The notes: generated by a model not told the origin, from the letters alone. A DNA stretch of 64,000 nt from Herminiimonas sp. (GCA_028292265.1 JAQGMR010000071.1:62001-126000); one strand, 5' to 3'. Counted from the first letter of the stretch, positions 1-8,303 are shown. Made by a program: numbers and translations.

Positions 1-268
1 CCTTGACGCGCTCGTCCCCAAGCTGCGAATCGCGCAGGCGTGACACCGCATCGTATTCATAAAGACCCTGCTGCGCCTTGGTGGTGGACTTGATATGCCA
101 CTGCATGAGCGGCATGCCGAGCGCCGCGGCGACTTCTTCCGCCAGCATGGTCTTGCCGGTGCCAGGCTCGCCCTTGATCAGCAGCGGGCGTTGCAGCGTT
201 AATGCCGCGTTGACCGCCAACTTCAAATCGTCAGTGGCAACATAACTCTGGGAACCTTTGAAGCGCAT
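1..268 (-). CDS. MoxR-family AAA+ ATPase, N-terminal part (cut by window edge)
   Basis: Only the first 89 codons are present; the gene runs off the left edge. The protein begins MRFKGSQSYVATDDLKLAVN and has a Walker A motif GEPGTGKT near residue 33, followed by an MLAEEVA helix, which is the usual opening of MoxR/CoxD-type AAA+ ATPases. These act as chaperone-like ATPases, usually with a von Willebrand factor A protein encoded next to them; that partner would lie outside the window. An in-frame ATG at 280 is also possible, but the family normally starts at the MRFKG methionine, and neither start has a strong ribosome binding site. The two cytochromes 2.6 kb away may belong to the same neighbourhood, but no operon link is visible. 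Confidence 0.85.
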   Translation of the reverse strand, partial: MRFKGSQSYVATDDLKLAVNAALTLQRPLLIKGEPGTGKTMLAEEVAAALGMPLMQWHIKSTTKAQQGLYEYDAVSRLRDSQLGDERVK

Positions 269-481
269 ATGTTGTCGCATGGTATTAAAAGAAGTATCCA
301 GGAAAAGAAAACAAGAAGCGGGTACCGGCAGGACTTGCGTCAACGATAAGCCAGGTGAATGGCACAACATCGCAAGACATCCGTCGGATGCCCGGTGGGC
401 TGTAACAGTCCAGCTAGTATAAGGGAGTTCGTTTCCGCCAGCCGGGAACGATTGGTGTTAGGACTAAAGGGGAGCTGCTTC

Positions 482-2629
482 ATGAAATTTTTGATTCTGC
501 GCGCCTGGGCAGTCTGGCGCAGGCTGCGCCGTGGCGCCCGCATCTCGCAACTTGATCTGCAATACGATGCACAAGTACGGCGCCTGATAAGCCGGGCCAA
601 TCCGTTCGCTGCCTGGCATGAGCGCGCCAACTGGATGGTCGATGTTGCCGCGTGGTTGCGGCACGAACAGCGGGTAACGCTGGTTGAGCAAAGCGCGGGA
701 CGCCGCGTGCGGCAGCAGCGCGCGCGCTTCCTGCTCGACTGGCTCGACGCCCATCGAGACGAACGCAAGCTGGTCCAGGCGACGTTGCAGAAGACATTGC
801 GCGAAGCGGTCGGCCCGGAGCTTTTTTCAGCCACCGGCATGCCACGAGAGCCGGCCTTCTTCAGTGAACTGGCGGCCCGGCTTGGGCGCAGTCTGTTGCC
901 CAACGGGCTCGCGGGTCGCGACCTTTCGAGCCTCTTCACCGCCATGTTTCCGGAGCCGCGTGACGCGGAATGGTTGCTGGGACTGCCACCGCGCACGGTC
1001 ACGCGCTTCTGGAAGCTTGCGGCCGACGATGCTCTCGCGCACAACTACCGTCGCCAGATTGACGAGGCGCTCTTGTACCTGGTTACCAACGTACTCGCGG
1101 TCGGCATCAGTCCGGCATTCCGGCAACGTCTGGACTCGACCGTGCCGATGCTCGCCAGCCCGTTCATGTCGCTGCGCCGGGAGCTGGAGAGCTACCTATC
1201 TCTGCCGGGCCCGGACGAGGCCGCGCTGCGCAGCGTGCGCATGCTGGTGGCGGTTTGCCAGGCGCAGACTGACCGCATCACTGTCCATGCCGAGAAACAT
1301 GGCGTGTCGGTCAGCCTGGTCTACCACATCGAACGCATGCGCTCGCAGCTTGCCCGCATGAGTTGCCTGATCGAGTTGCGCGCCACTGCCGCTAGCCATG
1401 GCCAACCGGCCGCCGACAGGGTTCGCGGCCTGCTGGCGGATCTGGTCCAGACCCACCATCGGCACGCCAGTTTGCGTGGTTTGATGGCGCAGAACTTCAC
1501 GCTGTTTGCACGCCGCATGGTCGGCCGCCGGGAGCTGCCCGGCAAGCGGGATTCCGCCCGGGATAGTCGCAGCTATGCGGGCCTGCTGGACGCAGGCGCA
1601 ATCGGCGGCGTGTTCCTCGCTATCGCCGTCATGGTGCGGACTTCGCTTCCATCAGAGCATTTGCCATTCTTCTTCGAAGGCTTTGCCTCGGCGATGAACT
1701 ACGGCCTCACGTTCTTGCTGATTGCCAGCGTTGGCGGCGTCTTCGCCGGATGGCAGTCCTGCGCAGCTGCCACCGGCCTGGTGGCAAGGATGAGCGCGCT
1801 CGATACGGTTGACGGCTTGCGTGCACTCCAGGACGAGATCGCCAGGGTCCTGCGCGGCCATACCGCCGCGGTCCTCGGCAACCTTGGCGTGGTAGCTGCG
1901 CTGGTCGCCTTGGCGGCCGTTTCGACGCGCCTGTTTTCTGGTGCGCCGCTGCTCGATTTTGGCCGCGCACATGGCACGATTGAGGGGCTTTCCGCGGTCG
2001 GCGCCACACCGCTATGCGCCATCGCCACCGGCTTCCTGCTGTGGCTTGCGGGCGTGACAGGCAGCCTCGCCAATAACTGGTTCGCATTGCATGGCATGCG
2101 CGAGGCTCTGGGGCACCATCGCCGCATTGTGATGGCATTGGGCGTGGTGCGCGCCGGTCGCTTTGCCGCATGGCTGCAACGTTCGGTGGGGGCCTTGGCA
2201 AGTGGCCTGACACTAGCTCTGCTGCTGGGAATGGTGCCGGTACTCGCAAGCTTTTTCGGCATACCACTCGGTATACGCCACGTTGCGCTGGCTGGCGGCA
2301 CGCTGGCCGCGGCCGCTGGCAGCATCGGCGTTGGCGCGCTATCGATGCCGGAGTTCTGGCTCGCTGTCGCAGGGGTGATGCTGACCGGCGTGCTGAATAT
2401 TAGCGTTGCCTTTGTCTGCTCGCTGGTATTCGGCATGCATGCACGGGCGGTACCGCGGCGTACGCGCAGGCTTGTGTGGCGTGCGCTCGTGCGTCGGCTC
2501 GCACGGTCGCCGGGATGGTTCCTGTTTCCGGCAAAAGCGCAAGCGCTGCCGCCGGCCGTCGTGGATGTCGAGGATGTCGACAAAGTCCATCGGCCGCCGG
2601 CGCGTCGCCGTGCTGGCGGCGATCGCTAG
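482..2629 (+). CDS. Gcr-family 'site-specific recombinase' membrane protein
   Basis: A 715-residue protein starting MKFLILRAWAVWRRLRRG. The ATG at 482 follows a GGGGAG ribosome binding site (about 469-474); the longer reading back to 359 has no such site. It resembles the Pfam SpecificRecomb/COG4389 family (Neisseria Gcr), common in Betaproteobacteria. The N-terminal half is soluble and rich in Arg and Leu. From about residue 375 onward there are at least six hydrophobic stretches (for example near AIGGVFLAIAVMV, GLTFLLIASVGGVF and VLGNLGVVAALVALAAV), so it looks like an inner-membrane protein. No tyrosine- or serine-recombinase catalytic motif is visible, so the recombinase name should be taken as a historical family label. 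Confidence 0.8.
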   Translation: MKFLILRAWAVWRRLRRGARISQLDLQYDAQVRRLISRANPFAAWHERANWMVDVAAWLRHEQRVTLVEQSAGRRVRQQRARFLLDWLDAHRDERKLVQATLQKTLREAVGPELFSATGMPREPAFFSELAARLGRSLLPNGLAGRDLSSLFTAMFPEPRDAEWLLGLPPRTVTRFWKLAADDALAHNYRRQIDEALLYLVTNVLAVGISPAFRQRLDSTVPMLASPFMSLRRELESYLSLPGPDEAALRSVRMLVAVCQAQTDRITVHAEKHGVSVSLVYHIERMRSQLARMSCLIELRATAASHGQPAADRVRGLLADLVQTHHRHASLRGLMAQNFTLFARRMVGRRELPGKRDSARDSRSYAGLLDAGAIGGVFLAIAVMVRTSLPSEHLPFFFEGFASAMNYGLTFLLIASVGGVFAGWQSCAAATGLVARMSALDTVDGLRALQDEIARVLRGHTAAVLGNLGVVAALVALAAVSTRLFSGAPLLDFGRAHGTIEGLSAVGATPLCAIATGFLLWLAGVTGSLANNWFALHGMREALGHHRRIVMALGVVRAGRFAAWLQRSVGALASGLTLALLLGMVPVLASFFGIPLGIRHVALAGGTLAAAAGSIGVGALSMPEFWLAVAGVMLTGVLNISVAFVCSLVFGMHARAVPRRTRRLVWRALVRRLARSPGWFLFPAKAQALPPAVVDVEDVDKVHRPPARRRAGGDR

Positions 2630-2870
2630 TGCTGATAGCCGAAGGAGAAAACCCCGATCTGCCACGACCTGAACAGGTCCGTCCGAACCCGTCTGGCGAC
2701 ATGGACGGTCCGAGGTTCTTGAGGTAAAATGTGCCGGTTTTGGGTGTCGAGACGTCAACGTTCGCGCACCTCGGTGCTGCAGGGAATGAACCGCAGTGCA
2801 GAGCGCGCCGACTGGCCTGCAAGCTTCATCGAACCCGCGCACCAGATCCAGCACTACCTACCCAGCCAAA

Positions 2871-3200
2871 ATGAAAAAACTGATAGCACATCTCGCGCTT
2901 GCGGGCATCGCCGGCGTCGCCACTATGGCGAACGCGGCTGACGTGGTCGGCAACGCCGCCAACGGCGCCAAAATCAACGGAGCATGTATCGGCTGCCACG
3001 GCATTCCAGGCTACCGCACGGCTTTCCCCGAGGTGTACCAGGTGCCGATGCTCGGCGGCCAGTCGGACAAGTATCTACAAAGCGCGCTCAACGCGTACAA
3101 AAAGGGCGACCGGAAGCACCCGAGCATGCGGGGCATCGCCGAAGGCCTGTCGGATCAGGATATCGCCGATCTGTCCGCCTACTACTCGCAGCAAAAATAA
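2871..3200 (+). CDS. Exported class I c-type cytochrome
   Basis: A 109-residue protein with a Sec signal peptide (MKKLIAHLALAGIAGVATMANA, cleaved before ADVVGN) and one haem c site CIGCH. Met in the segment VYQVPMLGGQS or MRGIAEGL could be the sixth ligand. The start at 2871 is the methionine opening the signal peptide; the upstream in-frame extension has no signal character. It should work in the periplasm as a soluble electron carrier. The next cytochrome starts 10 bases after its stop on the same strand, so the two are probably co-transcribed and may act together like a split two-haem cytochrome c4. Its redox partner cannot be read from the sequence. Confidence 0.9.
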   Translation: MKKLIAHLALAGIAGVATMANAADVVGNAANGAKINGACIGCHGIPGYRTAFPEVYQVPMLGGQSDKYLQSALNAYKKGDRKHPSMRGIAEGLSDQDIADLSAYYSQQK

Positions 3201-3210
3201 GGAGAGCGCC

Positions 3211-3573
3211 ATGAAAAGAACCTTCGCACTGCTGGCCGCGCTTTCCGGTATAGCCGTTTCCCTCACGTCCTTCAATGCCGCTGCCGCGGGCGATGTCGCC
3301 GCCGGCAAGGCCGCTGTCACCAAGTACAACTGCGCAGCATGCCACGGCGCCGATTACAAGTCGCCGATCGACCCTACCTATCCCAGGCTCGCTGGCCAGC
3401 ATCAGGATTATCTGGAGCACTCTCTGCTCGCTTATCAACGCGGCGCCGACGGCCCTAACGGTCGTGGCAACGCGATCATGGGCGCGCAAGCCAAGCCTTT
3501 GTCGCGTACCGACGTTCAAAACATCGCAGCCTACTTGCACAGCTTGCCGAGCACGCTAGTTTTGCAGAAGTAG
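3211..3573 (+). CDS. Exported class I c-type cytochrome (second of tandem pair)
   Basis: A 120-residue protein with a clear signal peptide (MKRTFALLAALSGIAVSL, cleavage near AAAAG) and one haem-binding CAACH. The C-terminal half has YPRLAGQHQDYLEHSL and AYLHSLP, the usual fold elements of cytochrome c553/c4 halves. The ribosome binding site GGAGAG (3201-3206) sits just upstream of the ATG at 3211. A strong hairpin about 65 bases beyond the stop should end the transcript of both cytochrome genes. Likely role: periplasmic electron transfer. Confidence 0.9.
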   Translation: MKRTFALLAALSGIAVSLTSFNAAAAGDVAAGKAAVTKYNCAACHGADYKSPIDPTYPRLAGQHQDYLEHSLLAYQRGADGPNGRGNAIMGAQAKPLSRTDVQNIAAYLHSLPSTLVLQK

Positions 3574-3637
3574 CGGCTTGGGCACTGGGTAAGCCTCAAC
3601 GGGGCGCACCAAGTGTCATCTGGGACGAGCGGAAATC

Positions 3638-3670
3638 AAAAGCCACGGCAAGTGCCGTGGCTTTTGTCTT
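3638..3670 (+). terminator. Rho-independent terminator of the cytochrome c pair
   Basis: Perfect stem GCCACGGC / GCCGTGGC with a four-base AAGT loop, extended by A-T pairs (AAAA before, TTTT after) and followed by TTTTGTCTT. It lies about 65 bases after the second cytochrome stop codon on the same strand. Confidence 0.85.
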
Positions 3671-3770
3671 TGGCCAGTGCTACTGCGTAGATGGCCTATT
3701 TTATTTTCTGTCGTATGCAGCAACTGCGATTCCTCTCCCCCAGTGAACGTGCCCTTCCCATGCACTAACG

Positions 3771-4123
3771 CTAGGACGGAAGTGCCGCTCGACGTCGCCG
3801 ACCTTTTGGCGCCAGCAGCGGAGACTCACCTATACGCGGTGCATCGTACTTGACCGCAGGCGACGGTCGGGTGACGCCGGCATCCACTGCCGCGCTGACG
3901 AAGTCCGGAACCGAAAATGTGCAACGCTCGCTCAGGCGTTTAAGTCCCTCATTCCACTCCCACACCATGCGGGCCCGATAGCTTCGAAACCAGCGGTATG
4001 CTTCATATGGTGCAGAAGATCCGGCAATACGCCGGATACGGCGTTAGCCACCTTATCGACGAGTTCCCGTTGCCGGGTCTCGAGAGAGTGCCTCTTGCTG
4101 CATTCCGGTGGTGGAGGCGACAT
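3771..4123 (-). pseudogene. Possible frameshifted remnant, unrecognised
   Basis: Two short minus-strand readings overlap here in different frames: 4123-3932 (contains ELVDKVANAVSGVLPDLLHH) and 3968-3771 (begins MVWEWNEGLKRLSERC). If one base were gained or lost near 3960-3968, they would join into one continuous protein of about 110 residues. The joined product has amphipathic helices but matches no family I know. A decayed gene is plausible because it sits between a terminator and an AT-richer stretch beside a toxin-antitoxin pair. It may equally be chance open frames in GC-rich DNA. Confidence 0.25.
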
Positions 4124-4382
4124 CGGTTTGTGTCGTTCGGGCGTGCATATTCCAGCAGCTTCAACCCTATAGCGCCAACCAGATATGGAAACTATACGAT
4201 CAGAGCTATATTTTGGTCCATCCTCATGATTTTATAACGCTATCCGCATAAATTGGCGCTTGCCACGCTGAAGTGCTGTGGTGCGCTGATCGCGGCGAAT
4301 AGTTTGTAATTTTTAATACGCGCGGCTATGCGAGGTCGCACCCATTTTGGAAGCTTGGTGAGCACGTCCCGCGCAACAAGCG
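4124..4382. other. AT-richer gap without a recognisable gene
   Basis: Positions about 4150-4330 are visibly richer in A and T than the flanks (for example runs around 4180-4250). I see no gene, tRNA or insertion-sequence ends. With the possible pseudogene before it and vapBC after it, this may be residue of an old insertion. Confidence 0.4.
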
Positions 4383-4814
4383 TCAGGCGCTTGCTCGACG
4401 CTGCACGCAGTCGATATATGCAGCGCCATCGGGCGGTGTGCCATTGCGCTGTGAACTCCAGATCATCTCGCCCAGGCATTCCATGATCTGATGATGCGCT
4501 TCATGCTCCGAGCCGAGGCGCTGCGCGAGAGCCAGAAAGGCTGCCCGTATGCCGGGCGGCTGGTCGATTGAAATTTGCTCCGCGATCGACAGGTGCATGG
4601 ACAAATGCAGAAAAGGATTGGTCTGACCGCTTTCAACCGCATAGTCGGTCGCCAGAGCCCGCTCGCTGTCGCCCAGCACAGCGTCGTACTCCGGATGCTG
4701 GATCACCCAGTCGCGAGCAATCGCTTCCAGCGGAGTCAGAATCTCGTTTGTCTTTTGCTTGCGTCGCGTTTCGCAGAAGAACTGGCGAACATCGTGCTGG
4801 GAAGGGGTGAACAT
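4383..4814 (-). CDS. DUF1841 family protein
   Basis: A 143-residue cytoplasmic protein matching the DUF1841 family, found mainly in Beta- and Gammaproteobacteria. Typical segments are FTPSQHDVRQFF at the start, LTPLEAIARDW, NPFLHLSMHLSIAEQ and SIDQPPGIRAA. Conserved His residues (HLSMHLSI, HEAHHQIMECLGEMIW) could bind a metal, but no function has been established for the family. It starts with ATG at 4814 without a clear ribosome binding site. It is full length. vapBC lies upstream on the same strand with a 94-base gap. Confidence 0.85.
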   Translation of the reverse strand: MFTPSQHDVRQFFCETRRKQKTNEILTPLEAIARDWVIQHPEYDAVLGDSERALATDYAVESGQTNPFLHLSMHLSIAEQISIDQPPGIRAAFLALAQRLGSEHEAHHQIMECLGEMIWSSQRNGTPPDGAAYIDCVQRRASA

Positions 4815-4908
4815 GGCATGGGGCTTGATGGGCGGTGACTGGTTAGGGAATTTTACTGTGCTTGACGCATACCCCGCCTGCCGGAAGTCTGAACAAGTTA
4901 CTAACCGG

Positions 4909-5343
4909 TTACTGCAAGCTTCCCTTCGGACCTGCCGACCCGTATCCGTGGAGCCAATTTTCGATTTTCAGTCCCGGATAAATCGAAAAATCCCGCTCGT
5001 TGTTCGTGACGAGGGTCAGCTTAAGCGAAACCGCGTGCGCTGCGATGAGCTTGTCGAGTTGATCCTGCTTTCGGTCACGAGTCGCTTTTCTGATTGGACC
5101 GTAAGCGGCTGCCGCCGCATCACCAAAAGGCAGCACCTGGATGTCTTCAACAAGTGCCGCCAGATTTCGGCGCTCGCGCGAGGTATTTTGGGATACGGTG
5201 ACGCCGAACTCTAACTCAGCGAAGGTGATGGCGGACATCACCACATCACCGACATAGCATTGGGCGAATCGCTCGGCGACCAGCTCCGGCTGATTTTTCA
5301 TCAGATAAATGCATATGTTTGTGTCGAGCATGTACAGCGCCAT
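4909..5343 (-). CDS. vapC: VapC-type PIN-domain ribonuclease toxin
   Basis: A 144-residue PIN-domain protein: MLDTNICIYL carries the first catalytic Asp (residue 7), FAELEFGV the conserved Glu, and KLIAAHAV and VTNNERDF the C-terminal acidic positions. VapC toxins are magnesium-dependent endoribonucleases, often cutting initiator tRNA, and are held inactive by their VapB partner. The start ATG shares one base with the stop of the upstream antitoxin (TAATG), so translation is coupled. All expected catalytic residues appear present, so the toxin is probably functional. Confidence 0.92.
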   Translation of the reverse strand: MALYMLDTNICIYLMKNQPELVAERFAQCYVGDVVMSAITFAELEFGVTVSQNTSRERRNLAALVEDIQVLPFGDAAAAAYGPIRKATRDRKQDQLDKLIAAHAVSLKLTLVTNNERDFSIYPGLKIENWLHGYGSAGPKGSLQ

Positions 5344-5579
5344 TACAGCGGATCCCGATCGGCTTGTTCCTGGTCACCACGCCCGTCAGCCATGAAATCA
5401 GGACCAAACTTGGCGAACTTTTTGAGTACCCCAGTCAGCGGACGACGCGCCGGACGAATGCGAATTTCGTCGCCAACCCGCTCAATTTCTAGTTCAATAT
5501 CCGTGCGCTCATAGGCTAACTCGGATGGAATGCGTATCGCCTGAGAGTTGCCGTTTCGAAATGCCTTTGTCGTCTTCAC
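5343..5579 (-). CDS. vapB: VapB-type antitoxin with AbrB/MazE-like N-terminus
   Basis: A 78-residue antitoxin beginning (M)KTTKAFRNGNSQAIRIP, the swapped-hairpin AbrB-like DNA-binding fold of VapB proteins. The C-terminal part (about residues 45-78) should wrap the toxin. I place the start at the GTG at 5579. The only upstream ATG (5630) lies between the -35 and -10 boxes of the best promoter and would not be transcribed from it. The stop overlaps the toxin start by one base. VapB normally represses its own promoter together with VapC. Confidence 0.85.
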   Translation of the reverse strand: MKTTKAFRNGNSQAIRIPSELAYERTDIELEIERVGDEIRIRPARRPLTGVLKKFAKFGPDFMADGRGDQEQADRDPL

Positions 5580-5599
5580 GTTTTTCTTTGAAAGAGTGT

Positions 5600-5642
5600 G
5601 TGTACACGGATGTACTATAAGGAATCTCATCCCACTTGTAAA
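5600..5642 (-). promoter_or_regulatory. Sigma70-like promoter and likely operator of vapBC
   Basis: Read on the minus strand: TTTACA (5642-5637), a 17-base spacer, then TATAGT (5619-5614). Each box matches the sigma70 consensus at five of six positions. Just downstream, TGTAC occurs twice with starts exactly 10 bases apart (5601 and 5611), and GTGTACAC (5600-5607) is a perfect palindrome over the expected start point. This fits a VapBC autorepression site. It also makes GTG 5579 the natural start codon, with a leader of about 27 bases. Confidence 0.65.
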
Positions 5643-5818
5643 TGAAGTTTTCTAATCAATCGACGAATATGCCTTCGAGCTACAGCGCATGTCTACCCTG
5701 CAGCCACGATGGTCACCAATCGGCGGCGTGAAGTCGGCCACATTGCGCGCAACGGTCTTCTCAGACCCGCGCTCACAAATCGCCTATGATGATTCGGCTT
5801 AAAAACACAAGGATATCC

Positions 5819-6400
5819 ATGCTGGACAAACAGTCACTCGCCACACTTTTCACTGATGCACGGACCCAGAACCGCTGGCTAGACAAGCCGGTTTCGCTTG
5901 AACTGCTGCGCCAGCTTTACGACCTGATGAAATGGGGGCCGACCTCGGCCAACAGCTCGCCGGCCAGACTCGTTTTTGCCAGCTCGCCCGAAGCAAAGCA
6001 CAAGCTTATTGAATGCATGTCGCCTGGCAACCGCGACAAGACACGCGCCGCGCCAGTCTCGGTAATCATCGGCATGGACATGGCCTTTTATGACAAGTTG
6101 CCGCAACTCTTTCCGCATGTGGATGCGCGGGCCTGGTTCGCCGGTAACGACGAGCTGATCGCCTCGACGGCCTTTCGCAACTCGTCGCTGCAGGGCGGCT
6201 ACTTCATCATGGCGGCGCGTGCACTGGGCCTTGATTGCGGCCCGATGTCGGGCTTCGATGCAGACAAGCTCAATGCCGCCTTCTTTGCCGGCAGTAGCAT
6301 CAAGGTGAACTTTGTTTGTAGCATTGGTTATGGTGATCCGGCCGGCGTCTTGCCACGCTCCCCACGGCTCTCGTTCGAGGAGGCTTGCCGGATAGAATAG
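5819..6400 (+). CDS. Nitroreductase-family protein, RutE-like (putative malonic semialdehyde reductase)
   Basis: A 193-residue FMN-dependent nitroreductase fold protein. [45 protein letters not shown] and [19 protein letters not shown] match the RutE/HadB-type subfamily, which reduces malonic semialdehyde to 3-hydroxypropionate in pyrimidine breakdown in E. coli. No other rut gene is nearby, so the substrate here is uncertain. The start at 5819 follows AAGGA (5809-5813); an earlier in-frame ATG at 5786 has no ribosome binding site. Length matches the family (about 196). Confidence 0.85.
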   Translation: MLDKQSLATLFTDARTQNRWLDKPVSLELLRQLYDLMKWGPTSANSSPARLVFASSPEAKHKLIECMSPGNRDKTRAAPVSVIIGMDMAFYDKLPQLFPHVDARAWFAGNDELIASTAFRNSSLQGGYFIMAARALGLDCGPMSGFDADKLNAAFFAGSSIKVNFVCSIGYGDPAGVLPRSPRLSFEEACRIE

Positions 6401-6607
6401 CCCGCTCGAACATGCGAGGCGCCACAGCGGTAGTCTCGCATGGCGAAAGCAAGGGCAAGGCAGGTCTCCGATAAGCTGTTAAAGGCGCAGCACCTTGCGC
6501 CTTGCCGCAAGACCGATTCTGAATATGAACGAGTAAGGCATCGCACAAGAAATCGTCCCGGCTCACTTGCCGTCGGCGCTGACCAACCCCTGTTCCGGTT
6601 ACTTAAC

Positions 6608-7033
6608 ATGAGCCAGGCAACGATCACCACTGGCGGCTGCCTTTGCGGTGGCATACGCTATGAAATAGATGGCCCGCTGGCACCGATCCAGCTGTGCCAT
6701 TGCACCCAGTGCCGCAAGGCGCAGGGCACCGCCTTTGCGGCCAACATACCCGTGCCGCTGTCCCGGTTCCGTTTGCTTACGGGGCGCGACCTGTTGCGGG
6801 AATATGAATCATCTCCAGGCAAGTATCGGGCGTTTTGCAGCCACTGTGGCTCGCCGGTGTTCAGCCGGCGCGACAGCATGCCGCAGGGTGTGCGAGTCCG
6901 CGCGGGACTGCTTGACGGCGACCTGCCGACGCACCCGGCGACCCACGCCTGGGTTGAATCGAATGCCAACTGGTGGGACATCCAGGACGAATTGCCGCGA
7001 TTCGACAAGGCGATGCCCACGCCGTCGATTTAA
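6608..7033 (+). CDS. GFA/CENP-V-fold zinc protein
   Basis: A 141-residue protein of the GFA family (glutathione-dependent formaldehyde-activating enzyme-like, Mss4/CENP-V fold). The zinc-binding cysteines are visible in GGCLCGGIRYE, CHCTQCRKAQG and FCSHCGSPVFS. Few members are enzymatically characterised, so the formaldehyde name is only a family label. The ATG at 6608 begins the conserved fold, and the 56 codons upstream in frame look non-coding. It stands alone, about 200 bases after the nitroreductase gene. Confidence 0.85.
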   Translation: MSQATITTGGCLCGGIRYEIDGPLAPIQLCHCTQCRKAQGTAFAANIPVPLSRFRLLTGRDLLREYESSPGKYRAFCSHCGSPVFSRRDSMPQGVRVRAGLLDGDLPTHPATHAWVESNANWWDIQDELPRFDKAMPTPSI

Positions 7034-7139
7034 TCTGATCGAACGCCTTACCAGCAGCGGTTTTTGCAAACAGCACGAACCGCAAGCAGTCTTTGGTTAC
7101 TCAGCAAGTCATTCAATGAACTTTGCAGGGTAACCACCC

Positions 7140-8165
7140 ATGGACGTTTTCCGCTGGCTCAAAAATCTCAAACCTGACGGCGGCGACCGTACGCGCCACA
7201 CTAATCGGGTGGCGGACCCAGTATACGACCCGAGCCTGCCTACCCTCACCCACATGCCGCGAGACGTCCTCGGCCTGGTCCTCCATGAATTCCGCAACGA
7301 GCCATCGGTTGCTTATGTCCGAAACATTCGCAAATTCAGTCTTGTTTCTCGCTACTGCCAGGAAGCTGCGGCGGCCTATGTAAAAAGCGTGGCCGGCGAA
7401 TACCAAGACGCCGCCTGGACTGCTCAGGAAGAGAAAATGGCGGTGATTCGAGATGCCGTTACAGTCGCGACGAGTTCCCGAGGAAAGAACACGTCAGGGT
7501 TTGACATTAAGGTCCAGAAGAAACCGACAATGGCGTTGATAAAAATATTCTCGTCGAATCCTGTGGTGCGCATTTTTTTGCCGCACGACCAAGAGTTTGA
7601 TCCGGTCTCGGTCGGCCTTCCGACATGGTCTCGTTCCCTCCAGATCCGTTGCCTGCAATTTGACGGCCTGACGCTGGCCTGCGGGACTGGGGATTTTTCC
7701 GGTATGGCGAGAAAAGAAGTCGCGAAAAAATTGAAATTTCTGGCGGGACAGCTACCTCTCATTGAGACCAGTGGTGACCTCGCCCAGATGCGATTCGAAA
7801 TATTCTTGAAGGGGAACGACGCCAGCAGTACCGCAAGCGAGCACGACTGCATGTTAATGCTATCCGCGTCCAAGCCCTTCCTCGACGCTGTTGCAACCAC
7901 CGCCGTAACAAAGCTCCACCTCGAAGATTTCTGGATCAACATGCTGGACCGCAGGCTCGAGGAACTAAGGCAACTTGAACACTTGGCCTTGCCTGGCAAT
8001 GAGCTCAGTGACGAACGGGCGCTTTCTCTAGTTCAGGCAACGAAGAATCTTCCTTGTTTGGCATTGATGGATTTGCGACGCAATCGGATCACCCCGGAAG
8101 GAGTGATCCGGCTTAGACAATATATAGCCGAAAATTGTGGACATGTGACGCTGATAACGGACTGA
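7140..8165 (+). CDS. F-box-like / leucine-rich-repeat protein (putative eukaryotic-like protein)
   Basis: A 341-residue protein that I do not recognise as any standard bacterial family. Residues 37-80 (LTHMPRDVLGLVLHEF ... FSLVSRYCQEAAAAY) have the F-box pattern: a Leu/Met-Pro start, a helix, then a Leu-Val-Ser-Arg helix with aromatic and Ala residues. Residues about 276-330 hold ribonuclease-inhibitor-type leucine-rich repeats (LEHLALPGNELSDERALSLV; LALMDLRRNRITPEGV). The middle 190 residues are unassigned. No signal peptide or membrane segment is seen. It is monocistronic and its base composition seems less GC-rich than the neighbours, which hints at transfer. F-box plus LRR proteins recruit targets to eukaryotic SCF ubiquitin ligases, so an effector role in a host is possible but unproven. 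Confidence 0.55.
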   Translation: MDVFRWLKNLKPDGGDRTRHTNRVADPVYDPSLPTLTHMPRDVLGLVLHEFRNEPSVAYVRNIRKFSLVSRYCQEAAAAYVKSVAGEYQDAAWTAQEEKMAVIRDAVTVATSSRGKNTSGFDIKVQKKPTMALIKIFSSNPVVRIFLPHDQEFDPVSVGLPTWSRSLQIRCLQFDGLTLACGTGDFSGMARKEVAKKLKFLAGQLPLIETSGDLAQMRFEIFLKGNDASSTASEHDCMLMLSASKPFLDAVATTAVTKLHLEDFWINMLDRRLEELRQLEHLALPGNELSDERALSLVQATKNLPCLALMDLRRNRITPEGVIRLRQYIAENCGHVTLITD

Positions 8166-8204
8166 TCCGCTGCACGCGCATGTCGAGACCGCCATGCGTA
8201 GAAG

Positions 8205-8254
8205 CTTTTTCGATGGCTCCATCGGGTCAGGGCCTCAACGCAGCCCTGACCCGA
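8205..8254. terminator. Stem-loop between the convergent F-box/LRR and decarboxylase genes
   Basis: A perfect 12-base inverted repeat (8222-8233 with 8243-8254, nine-base loop), preceded by a smaller palindrome CGATGG/CCATCG (8211-8224). It lies between two convergent genes, as a shared terminator would. There is no proper T-run on either side (only TTTTT at 8206-8210), so intrinsic termination is uncertain. Confidence 0.5.
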
Positions 8255-8303
8255 CGTTGACCGTCTCCCTTCGCAAACGGAAGGAGCCAGTCGAACGGTT
8301 CCG

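Noticed and set aside
482-2629. True site-specific recombinase or integrase
   Set aside because: The family carries that name, but the protein is membrane-bound in its second half and shows no serine or tyrosine recombinase motifs.
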